A stretch of 64,000 nt of DNA, from contig CAZFLR010000008.1 of the NCBI GenBank assembly GCA_964519385.1, positions 1 to 64,000 on the forward strand, written 5' to 3'. The notes below the pieces were generated by a model, which did no database searches, was not told where the DNA came from, and saw nothing but the letters and a program-made list of their open reading frames with translations. The position numbers were made by a program, and so were the translations under genes. The DNA comes from SVFI01 sp964519385. Its GTDB lineage: Bacteria > Bacillota > Clostridia > Lachnospirales > Lachnospiraceae. Positions 24,215 through 31,831 of this stretch are shown here, piece after piece. Position 1 is the stretch's first letter. Every line of letters begins with the position of its first letter.

Positions 24215-26869
24215 TCAGCCAAGCTGGGCTACAAGAACTTTTTCTGCCTCTTCCATCGCCGCCGGAATACCTGCCGGATTCTTTCCGCCTGCCTGTGCCA
24301 TATTCGGGCGACCGCCGCCGCCTCCGCCGACAAGTGCTGCGATTCCCTTAATCAGGTTTCCTGCATGCGCGCCTCTGCCCATGGCTTCTTCTGTTGCCAT
24401 AGCGACAAGATTTACCTTGCCGTCACAATCGGATGCAAGTACAATCACACCTTCGCCAAGCTTTTCTTTAAGCTGGTCACCGAGGTCACGAAGCTTATTC
24501 ATGTCCACACTCGGTACGCTGACAGCAAGCATCTTCACTCCTGCCACCTCTTTTACCTGATCCATAACATCTCCGAGTGCATCCTTTGCGGCTTTGCTCT
24601 TTAACGACTCGTTTTCTGAGGTAAGTGCTTTAATCTGAGCCTGCATATGTGCTATCTTATCCGTCAGTGTTGCCGGAGTTGCCTTTGCCTCTGCAACAGC
24701 TTTTGCAAAATTATTCTCCATAGCCTTGTAATATGCCATTACATTTGCTCCGGTCAGTGCTTCAATTCTTCTGACACCGGCAGAAACACCGCTTTCCGAT
24801 AAAATCTTGAAGAATGCGATATCTCCTGTATTCTTTACATGTGTACCGCCGCAAAGCTCCATGGAAAAATCTCCCATTGTTACCACGCGAACCGTTTCAC
24901 CGTATTTTTCGCCAAACAATGCCATCGCACCTTTATTCTTCGCATCATCAATTGACATTTCTTCCGTCACAACTGCTATATTTTCTGCGATTTTTTCATT
25001 TACGATTGACTCTACACAGGCAATTTCCTCTTCTGTCATCGCCTGTGAATAGCTGAAGTCAAAACGTGTTCTTCCTTCATCCTGATAAGACCCCTGCTGG
25101 TGTACACCGTCGCCGAGCACTATCTGAAGAGCCTTCTGGAGAAGATGTGTCGCAGAATGGTTCTTGCATGTATTGCTGCGATTCATGTCATCAACTGCAA
25201 GTCCGGCCTTCTGTGATACCGAAACCAAGCCCTCTGTCACCTTTCCGACATGACCGATTCTGTCGCCCGGAAGTTTCACTGTCTCAATGACCTCGAAGAC
25301 ACCGCTGTCTGTGCGGATTACACCGATATCTCCCTTCTGTCCTCCCATCGTTGCATAAAACGGTGTCTCTGCAACAATGATGGTTCCTTCCTGACCTTCT
25401 TCCAAAGCATCCACAAGCTCTGTTCCGGAAGCCATCGCCAGAATCTCACTTTCGCCGGTCAGCTTATCATAGCCTACGAACTTACTGTTCACCGAAGCGT
25501 CCAGAGCTTCAAAAACATCTGCTCCCGCAGACAGTTTGGCTGAGAAATTCTGATGTTCTCTGGCCTTCTGCTTCTGTTCCTCCATTGCTTCCGTGAATCC
25601 TTTTTCATCTACCTTTAAGCCTTCTTCTTCCGCAAGCTCCACCGTAAGCTCAATCGGGAATCCGAAAGTATCATATAAATAAAAAGCAGATTTTCCGTCA
25701 ATTACATCCTGTTTCTGTTCTCTTTTCCCTTCAAGAATCTTATAAAACTCTTTCATACCGTTCTCGAGTGTGCTTTCAAAACGGTCAATTTCCTTCTGCA
25801 GCTCAGAAAGAATGTATTCTCTGTTTTTCACCAGAAGCGGATAGCTTTCGTTATATACCTCATCAATATAGATACCGGCAATTTTAATCAGATTTTCCGT
25901 TGTGAGCTTTAATGTACGGCCATGTCTTACCGCGCGGCGAATCAGTCGGCGGAGTACATAACCTGCGCCTGCATTTGACGGCAGAAGCTTTGCCTCATCA
26001 CCGATAAGCATAACACTTGTACGGATATGGTCTGCCAGAATACGCATAGAACGTGTCATTTTCTCATCCTGCTCATATTTCATTCCGGAAACCTGTTCAA
26101 TATAGGCAATAACCGGTGCAAATAAGTCAATCTGATAAACATCACGGCTTCCGTTTAAGAATGCCAGGATACGTTCCAGACCCCATCCGGTATCGACATT
26201 TTTCTTTTCAAGCGGTGTCAGATGTCCGTCCTGATGCTTTTCATACTGCATAAACACATCATTTCCGAGCTCTGTATATTTACCGCAGCTACAGCCCGGT
26301 CCGCAGTCGGGTCCGCAATCCGGTCTGTCGGCAATGTAAAACATTTCACTGTCAGGTCCGCAAGGGCCATACTCCAGTCCCCACCAGTTATCCTCTGCAG
26401 GGAGATAATAAATATTCTCTTTTTTAAAGCCTGATGCAATACGGTACTGTGCACCCTCCTCATCGCGAGGCGCGTTATCGTCGCCGGCAAACACCGTTGC
26501 TGCCAGATGGTCTGCGTCGAAACCAAACACCTCTGTCAGAAGCTCATAGCTCCACTGACAACGCTCCTTTTTGAAGTAATCTCCAAGACTCCAGCTACCC
26601 ATCATCTCAAAAAAGGTAACGTGGCTCTTATCACCGACGGAATCAATATCGTTCGTGCGCACACATCCCTGCACATTGCAAAGTCTCGTTCCGAGAGGAT
26701 GCTTTTGTCCGAGCAGGTATGGCATAAGTGGCTGCATTCCCGCTACATTAAACATAACACCCGTGGACCCATCCGATACCAGCGAAACGGCTCCTACATC
26801 CACATGTCCGCGCTCAACATAAAACTGTTTCCAGGTCTTTCTTAATTCATCTGAAGTGAACTGTCTCAT
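24215..26869 (-). CDS. alaS: Alanine--tRNA ligase
   Basis: 884 residues, full length. Class II catalytic core at residues about 1-240 (SDELRKTWKQFYVERGHVDV, HVTFFEMMGSWSLGDYFK, GYVLRRLIRRAVRHG), editing domain with zinc ligands HSATH and LCGGTHVKNTGDI, and a C-terminal C-Ala domain ending in GGGGGGRPNMAQAGG. It charges tRNA-Ala and clears Ser/Gly mischarging. A Cys-rich insert (DCGPDCGPGCSCGK) near residue 190 is common in clostridial AlaRS and may bind metal. It follows glyQS by 18 bases, so the two share one transcript. No T-box leader is visible. Confidence 0.97.
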   Translation of the reverse strand: MRQFTSDELRKTWKQFYVERGHVDVGAVSLVSDGSTGVMFNVAGMQPLMPYLLGQKHPLGTRLCNVQGCVRTNDIDSVGDKSHVTFFEMMGSWSLGDYFKKERCQWSYELLTEVFGFDADHLAATVFAGDDNAPRDEEGAQYRIASGFKKENIYYLPAEDNWWGLEYGPCGPDSEMFYIADRPDCGPDCGPGCSCGKYTELGNDVFMQYEKHQDGHLTPLEKKNVDTGWGLERILAFLNGSRDVYQIDLFAPVIAYIEQVSGMKYEQDEKMTRSMRILADHIRTSVMLIGDEAKLLPSNAGAGYVLRRLIRRAVRHGRTLKLTTENLIKIAGIYIDEVYNESYPLLVKNREYILSELQKEIDRFESTLENGMKEFYKILEGKREQKQDVIDGKSAFYLYDTFGFPIELTVELAEEEGLKVDEKGFTEAMEEQKQKAREHQNFSAKLSAGADVFEALDASVNSKFVGYDKLTGESEILAMASGTELVDALEEGQEGTIIVAETPFYATMGGQKGDIGVIRTDSGVFEVIETVKLPGDRIGHVGKVTEGLVSVSQKAGLAVDDMNRSNTCKNHSATHLLQKALQIVLGDGVHQQGSYQDEGRTRFDFSYSQAMTEEEIACVESIVNEKIAENIAVVTEEMSIDDAKNKGAMALFGEKYGETVRVVTMGDFSMELCGGTHVKNTGDIAFFKILSESGVSAGVRRIEALTGANVMAYYKAMENNFAKAVAEAKATPATLTDKIAHMQAQIKALTSENESLKSKAAKDALGDVMDQVKEVAGVKMLAVSVPSVDMNKLRDLGDQLKEKLGEGVIVLASDCDGKVNLVAMATEEAMGRGAHAGNLIKGIAALVGGGGGGRPNMAQAGGKNPAGIPAAMEEAEKVLVAQLG

Positions 26870-26887
26870 TTCAACTATTCTCCTAAT

Positions 26888-28285
26888 CTAAAATGTAAAC
26901 TTGTCTGCAAAGTAAGCATCAAGCTCGTCGATTGCCACACGTTCCTGTTCCATGGAATCACGGAAACGCACGGTTACGCAATTATCGCTGTCTGACTCAA
27001 AGTCATAGGTAATACAGAATGGTGTTCCGATTTCGTCCTGACGACGATATCTCTTACCGATGTTTCCTCTGTCATCATATTCGCAGTTATATTTCTTTGA
27101 AAGCTGTGCATAAATCTTTTCCGCACCTTCATTCAATTTCTTTGAAAGAGGAAGGATACCGATTTTAACCGGTGCAAGTGCCGGATGGAAATGAAGAACG
27201 GTTCTTACATCCGGTTTTTCCTCTGTTCCGATATTTTCTTCATCATAGGCTGCGCAAAGGAAAGCAAGAACCACACGGTCAGCACCCAGGGACGGTTCAA
27301 CAACATAAGGAATATATTTCTCTCCTGTCGTGTCATCAAAGTAGCTCATATCCTGTCCGGATGTTTCCTGATGCTGTGTAAGGTCATAATCCGTTCTGTC
27401 TGCAATACCCCAAAGTTCTCCCCAGCCAAACGGGAACTTAAACTCAATATCCGTTGTACCCTTGCTGTAGAAGCAAAGCTCTTCCGGATCATGATCGCGG
27501 AGTCTCATCTCATCCTCTTTGATGCCGAGACTTAAGAGCCAGTCACGGCAGAAGCCTCTCCAATACTGGAACCACTCCATATCTGTACCCGGCTGACAGA
27601 AGAATTCAAGTTCCATCTGCTCAAACTCTCTTGTACGGAAAGTAAAGTTACCCGGTGTAATCTCATTACGGAAGGATTTACCAATCTGTGCAATACCAAA
27701 CGGCAATTTCTTACGTGATGTTCTCTGTACATTTTTAAAGTTAACGAAAATACCCTGTGCCGTTTCCGGTCTCAGATATACTGTATTCTTGGCATCTTCC
27801 GTCACTCCCTGGAAGGTCTTGAACATCAGGTTGAACTGACGAATATCCGTGAAGTTATGTTTTCCGCAGGTCGGGCATGCGATATTGTTATCTTCGATAT
27901 ATGCCTTCATCTCCTCGTTTGAGAAAGCATCAATCGGTTTTGAAAGCTCAAGTCCTTTCTCAGCCGCATAGTCTTCAATCAGCTTGTCGGCACGGAATCT
28001 TTCGTGACATTCTTTACAATCCATCAGCGGATCTGCAAAACCCTGTAAATGTCCGCTGGCAACCCATGTCTGCGGATTCATCAAAATGGCACAGTCAACA
28101 CCTACATTGTACGGATTTTCCATGACAAATTTCTGCCACCATGCTTTTTTCACATTGTTTTTCAGTTCCACACCGAGATTTCCGTAATCCCATGTGTTCG
28201 CAAGTCCGCCGTAAATCTCGGAGCCCGGATATACAAATCCTCTGTTTTTTGCAAGTGCTACAATCTTCTCAAATGATTTTTCCAT
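26888..28285 (-). CDS. glyQS: Glycine--tRNA ligase, dimeric (GlyQS type)
   Basis: 465 residues, the homodimeric class II GlyRS. Motifs: N-terminal RGFVYPGSEIYGGLANTWDYG, Cys pair KECHERF ... CPTCGKHNF (zinc), motif 2 FRNEITPGNFTFRTREFEQMELEFF, motif 3 PSLGADRVVLAFL, and an anticodon-binding domain (LAPVKIGILPLSKKL ... YRRQDEIGTPFC). It charges tRNA-Gly. Downstream in the transcript is alaS; upstream is a lipoprotein gene, 25 bases away, then recO. Confidence 0.96.
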   Translation of the reverse strand: MEKSFEKIVALAKNRGFVYPGSEIYGGLANTWDYGNLGVELKNNVKKAWWQKFVMENPYNVGVDCAILMNPQTWVASGHLQGFADPLMDCKECHERFRADKLIEDYAAEKGLELSKPIDAFSNEEMKAYIEDNNIACPTCGKHNFTDIRQFNLMFKTFQGVTEDAKNTVYLRPETAQGIFVNFKNVQRTSRKKLPFGIAQIGKSFRNEITPGNFTFRTREFEQMELEFFCQPGTDMEWFQYWRGFCRDWLLSLGIKEDEMRLRDHDPEELCFYSKGTTDIEFKFPFGWGELWGIADRTDYDLTQHQETSGQDMSYFDDTTGEKYIPYVVEPSLGADRVVLAFLCAAYDEENIGTEEKPDVRTVLHFHPALAPVKIGILPLSKKLNEGAEKIYAQLSKKYNCEYDDRGNIGKRYRRQDEIGTPFCITYDFESDSDNCVTVRFRDSMEQERVAIDELDAYFADKFTF

Positions 28286-28310
28286 GTCTTTATCCTCACT
28301 GTTCTATATT

Positions 28311-28904
28311 TTATTCATATATCAAGAAGGCCTTCTGTCCTTCATTTAAATTCACTGCTCTTTTTTCGGAGACTACCGACACCCCGTCACTGATGTAACG
28401 GATTTTCCCCGGAAGTACCATCTGCTGTGCTTCTTCAAGAACCACCATGTGCATATCTCCCTTTTCAAGGACATCCGCCGCCGAAAGCACCACATTCTCC
28501 TGCATGACATCTCTCATGGAAGTAAATTCATACCCCGCAGCATATGCGTCCGCCACAGTCCCACAGAATAAGTCCCTCTCATTAAATGTCTTATAATCTG
28601 TATATCCGGCAAATTCCAGTTCCACATGAATCACCTTATCCTCGTCAAGTTCTACAGAATCGAGGACAACTGCCTTCTCATTCCCGGATTTGGATGTATA
28701 TTCTGCAATTTCTGACTCAATATCACTTCTGAGCTCTTCGGCATCGTAATACGATTGAGAAAAATCTTCCACAATTGTTTGTGTAATCTTTCCGTCCTTC
28801 CCAAAACTGACAGTCGTTGTATCGACTTCTTCTTTTCCAAGGCCACAGCCGCACAATATGGATATCAGGCACCCGGCAAGAATCAGCATTTTAATTTTTT
28901 TCAT
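28311..28904 (-). CDS. Uncharacterised lipoprotein
   Basis: 197 residues from the ATG at 28902-28904 (MKKIKMLILAGCLISILCGCG), preceded by AGGAGG. The lipobox LCGC fits lipidation at Cys18 or Cys20. The mature protein has short beta-rich segments (VSFGKDGKITQTIVEDFSQSYYDAEELRSDI) and no domain I recognise. It is probably anchored to the outer face of the membrane. Sitting between recO and glyQS it has a strong promoter of its own and may be co-transcribed with glyQS-alaS. Function unknown. Confidence 0.8.
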   Translation of the reverse strand: MKKIKMLILAGCLISILCGCGLGKEEVDTTTVSFGKDGKITQTIVEDFSQSYYDAEELRSDIESEIAEYTSKSGNEKAVVLDSVELDEDKVIHVELEFAGYTDYKTFNERDLFCGTVADAYAAGYEFTSMRDVMQENVVLSAADVLEKGDMHMVVLEEAQQMVLPGKIRYISDGVSVVSEKRAVNLNEGQKAFLIYE

Positions 28905-28932
28905 AATTTCAACCTCCTGCATACCGCATTTT

Positions 28933-28961
28933 ATTATACTAGGCAAAAGCTAGTTTTTCAA
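28933..28961 (-). promoter_or_regulatory. Promoter of the lipoprotein-glyQS-alaS unit
   Basis: Minus strand: -35 TTGAAA (28956-28961), 17-base spacer, -10 TATAAT (28933-28938). It overlaps the 3' end of recO. Its spacer contains the short symmetric element CTAGnnnnnnnCTAG. Confidence 0.72.
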
Positions 28962-29609
28962 CCTGCAATTTTTTAGTATTTCAAGACTCTTAAAATTATG
29001 TCCGATATATCTTTGGCGATACACTTCACATTCACGCGCAAGTTCAAGAAGCACTTCCTGTGACACTACAAACGTATACAGTTTTTCAATCGGAGAATTC
29101 TGAATATATTGAATTGCATAAATTGTGGATTCGAGAAGCTCATGCTTCGGAAGAATTCCGGGAAACTCACCGTTCACAACCAGCGTTTTAATTTCAAATA
29201 TGTATTGTATCAGTTCATTCGGAATAGAGTGTACTCCGAGTGCCTTCAGGGATACATAAAGAAGCTTGAGCATTTCTTTTTCGTCGTTATTCTCCCTCGT
29301 GTAATAATCAGCCACTTCCATGAAGTACATTCCGTAATACGCCCCTTCATAATCTTCCCGGAGCTGTTCAAAATACTGGTCAATTTTCACATCTGCAAGA
29401 TTATACGCCGTCTTTCCTTCATAGAGCCGGTAGGTTCCGTAGGAAAACGGACTTGTCGCTGCCATGAATCTGCTTCCCTGACGCTTGGCTCCTCTTGCAA
29501 ACGCAGAAATCTTTCCCCTCTCTTTCGTCAAAATCGTTATTCTTTTATCTGTTTCCAAAACAGGGACGGCCTTTAAAACCATCCCTGTCACTTCAATAAA
29601 ATCCTGCAT
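28950..29609 (-). CDS. recO: DNA repair protein RecO
   Basis: 219 residues. N-terminal OB fold (EVTGMVLKAVPVLETDKRITILTKERGKISAFARGAKRQGSRF) and RecO helical core (LREDYEGAYYGMYFMEVADYYTRENN). It loads RecA with RecR on SSB-coated DNA. The C-terminal CxxC...CxxC zinc module found in Bacillus RecO is absent here; the region reads VVNGEFPGILPKHELLEST with no cysteine pairs, so the protein is shorter than the 250-residue norm. Overlaps the yqzL-like gene by 17 bases. Confidence 0.92.
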   Translation of the reverse strand: MQDFIEVTGMVLKAVPVLETDKRITILTKERGKISAFARGAKRQGSRFMAATSPFSYGTYRLYEGKTAYNLADVKIDQYFEQLREDYEGAYYGMYFMEVADYYTRENNDEKEMLKLLYVSLKALGVHSIPNELIQYIFEIKTLVVNGEFPGILPKHELLESTIYAIQYIQNSPIEKLYTFVVSQEVLLELARECEVYRQRYIGHNFKSLEILKNCRLKN

Positions 29610-29778
29610 TATATTTCACCTTATCACAAGAACCGGCTTGCTCCGTCTCCGGATGCTTTTCCGCGCTGCAGGCATGTCCGTCTCCGGATGCTCCGCTCTC
29701 CTGTGCCTGCCTGTACCTTAAATAATCCGTCACCTTTCCGCTTGCCAGAAAGGATGTCCAGCACTCCTCTTTTTCCAT
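29593..29778 (-). CDS. YqzL-like small protein
   Basis: 61 residues. The N-terminal WTSFLASGKVTDYLRYRQ matches the YqzL pattern (W..F..TG.I..YL.Y), and its place between era and recO is the same as in Bacillus. The C-terminal half (ESGASGDGHACSAEKHPETEQ) is longer than usual and coded in part by a 15-base direct repeat (CCGTCTCCGGATGCT on plus, near 29643 and 29678). Role unknown in any organism. It has a GAGG site four bases before the ATG and overlaps recO by 17 bases. Confidence 0.65.
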   Translation of the reverse strand: MEKEECWTSFLASGKVTDYLRYRQAQESGASGDGHACSAEKHPETEQAGSCDKVKYNAGFY

Positions 29779-29795
29779 CGCGCCTCACCTGCTTT

Positions 29796-29822
29796 CCATA
29801 TCTTTTGAACTCATAGATATGG
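29796..29822. repeat. Inverted repeat between era and yqzL
   Basis: Perfect 8-bp arms CCATATCT (29796-29803) and AGATATGG (29815-29822) around 11 bases, no T-tract. It lies in the 102-base gap between era and the yqzL-like gene and could be an mRNA processing or regulator site. No function assigned. Confidence 0.4.
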
Positions 29823-29880
29823 TCTGCCTTTCGACCGGAAAATATGTGTACCAGTTTATTCCTTATCTGCCTTCAAAAAC

Positions 29881-30786
29881 CTATTTTGTGATATCCTTCG
29901 CATTATAGCCGAAATTCTTCAGCAAAAAGTCGCTGTCTCGCCAGTCTTTTTTCACCTTAATCCAAAGTTTAAGATTGACATGATATTCCAGAAGTTCTTC
30001 GATTTCCCTTCTGGCACGCGACCCGATTTTCTTCAGCATGCTTCCGCCCTTGCCGATGATAATCCCTTTGTGGGAATCTTTCTCACAGATAATCGTCGCC
30101 TCAATGTCCACTACACGCTCTCTGTACTGCATACTCTCAATGGAAACAGCAATTCCATGAGGAATTTCCTCATCCAGACAGCGAAGTGCCTGCTCACGAA
30201 TCAGCTCTGCAACAATCTGTCTCTGTGGCTGGTCTGTAATGGTATCCTCGTCATAGAACATCGGCCCATACGGAAGATATTTGAAAATCGTATCAATCAA
30301 ATCCTTCTCATTGTCTCCCTTGAGCGCAGATACCGGAACGATTTCCTGAAAATCATATACCTTGCGATAGGTGTCAATGAACTCCAGAATCTGTTCTCTT
30401 TTCACCGTATCAATCTTATTTATCACAAGAATCACGGGTGTCTTAACTTTTTTAAGCTGCTCAATGATGTGTCTTTCCCCCGCCCCGATAAAATTGGACG
30501 GTTCCACCAGCCATAAGATGACATCCACTTCCTTTAGTGTATGCATCGCCGCACTTACCATATAATCGCCGAGTTTGTTTTTTGACTTGTGAATGCCCGG
30601 CGTATCCAGAAAAACAATCTGTCCTTCCTCACAGGTGTATACGGTCTGAATCTTATTTCTCGTTGTCTGCGGCTTATTTGAGGTTATCGCTATTTTCTGA
30701 CCGATCAGCCGATTCATCAGTGTTGACTTCCCTACGTTCGGTCTTCCTATCAGAGTCACAAACCCCGTTTTCATTTCTTTCTGCAT
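29881..30786 (-). CDS. era: GTPase Era
   Basis: 301 residues. G1 GRPNVGKST, G3 DTPG, G4 NKID, G5 SALKG, then a KH domain (GIIIGKGGSMLKKIGSRARREIEELL) that binds the 3' end of 16S rRNA. It acts in 30S subunit assembly. The start is at ATG 30784-30786 (MQKEMKTGF) or four codons later at MKTGFVTLIG; both follow AAGGAAAAG. The start lies deep inside the preceding DUF4349 gene (113-base overlap). Confidence 0.95.
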   Translation of the reverse strand: MQKEMKTGFVTLIGRPNVGKSTLMNRLIGQKIAITSNKPQTTRNKIQTVYTCEEGQIVFLDTPGIHKSKNKLGDYMVSAAMHTLKEVDVILWLVEPSNFIGAGERHIIEQLKKVKTPVILVINKIDTVKREQILEFIDTYRKVYDFQEIVPVSALKGDNEKDLIDTIFKYLPYGPMFYDEDTITDQPQRQIVAELIREQALRCLDEEIPHGIAVSIESMQYRERVVDIEATIICEKDSHKGIIIGKGGSMLKKIGSRARREIEELLEYHVNLKLWIKVKKDWRDSDFLLKNFGYNAKDITK

Positions 30787-31759
30787 TCTTCTTTTCCTTT
30801 TTTATCCTTCTTCGTTTTCTGATTTTACGGATGGCAAGAATCACAATACCGATAATCACTGCCCATACAATAAGATAAGGCAAAGCAATCACAAATTCAA
30901 TCGCTAATTCTTTGATGTCGTAAAAAATATTTTCGGTACTGTTTACGAATCCTTCCGCCATTCTCTGAATATCCGTTTTCTTCTCCGGCTCTGTCGGTGT
31001 ATAGATAACAACTTCGGAAACACTGATTTCCACCGTTGCAAAATCCACTAAATTGTCATATGTACGAAGCTGGGATTCAAGACTCTGAATCTCATAGCGG
31101 ACTGTCGTAAGACGGCTTTCCAGCGCGACAATCGTGTCGATATCCTCCGCCTTCTCCAGAAGCTCCATAAGTCTTTCATACTCCACTTCACTGGCTTCTT
31201 TACGGCTCTTGGTGTCCACATAGGTCAGCGTTACATCCGTTGCACTTTCACTTTTATTGGTGACATTTCCCTGCTTTGCGACCGCACCCACAAGTTCGTC
31301 AAGCTTATCCACCGGAACTCTTGCCGTATAATCGGCATTTCTACGTCGTCCCTCATATTCATAGCTGCCGCCGTAGATATCACTCTGTTCCATGTATCCG
31401 CCGAGTTCACTGACCTTATTCTCAATATACTGTGTCATTTCCGTAAAACTCTGTGTTTCTACATTCATGTTGACACGGCGTATCAGCTTCCGGTTAGAAG
31501 CAACCGTATTGTCCAGCTCTTCTGACGTTCCCGTTCCGGCTTCCTCCGTCGCTACAGTGTCATACTCCTCTGTTTCAGCTACTGCATTATCCGCAACGAC
31601 CTCCTCCGTATAAATCGCTTCATCCCATGTTTCCTGTGTCGCTGTTTCAACCGCAGCATCCGACATCATTTTGCTTTCAGAAGCTCCACACCCCGTCAGC
31701 GCAGCCATAAGTGCCACGGAGAACAGCCACAGTGTTGCTTTTTTCCATACCTTTTTCAT
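30674..31759 (-). CDS. DUF4349 lipoprotein
   Basis: 361 residues. Lipobox LTGCG gives a lipid Cys near residue 24; a low-complexity acidic/Thr region follows, then the DUF4349 domain (NRKLIRRVNMNVETQSFTEMTQYIENKVSELGGYMEQSDIYGG, VDKLDELVGAV, coiled coil about 195-240) and one membrane helix (about 280-305, FVIALPYLIVWAVIIGIVILAI). The tail is Arg/Lys-rich, then acidic. So a protein anchored at both ends of an outward coiled-coil domain. Function unknown. The last 36 or so codons overlap era in another frame, an unusually long overlap. Confidence 0.85.
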   Translation of the reverse strand: MKKVWKKATLWLFSVALMAALTGCGASESKMMSDAAVETATQETWDEAIYTEEVVADNAVAETEEYDTVATEEAGTGTSEELDNTVASNRKLIRRVNMNVETQSFTEMTQYIENKVSELGGYMEQSDIYGGSYEYEGRRRNADYTARVPVDKLDELVGAVAKQGNVTNKSESATDVTLTYVDTKSRKEASEVEYERLMELLEKAEDIDTIVALESRLTTVRYEIQSLESQLRTYDNLVDFATVEISVSEVVIYTPTEPEKKTDIQRMAEGFVNSTENIFYDIKELAIEFVIALPYLIVWAVIIGIVILAIRKIRKRRRIKKEKKNAERNENGVCDSDRKTERREVNTDESADRSENSDNLK

Positions 31760-31831
31760 AAAATACCCCCTTGGATTAGTGTTTGATATTATCTATACGG
31801 ATTGGGCATATACATATTTTGGCTGTTTTTA

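Noticed and set aside
28286..28310. T-box leader before glyQS
   Set aside because: The gap is 25 bases; no T-box sequence (GGGTGGNACCGCG-like) is there or before alaS.
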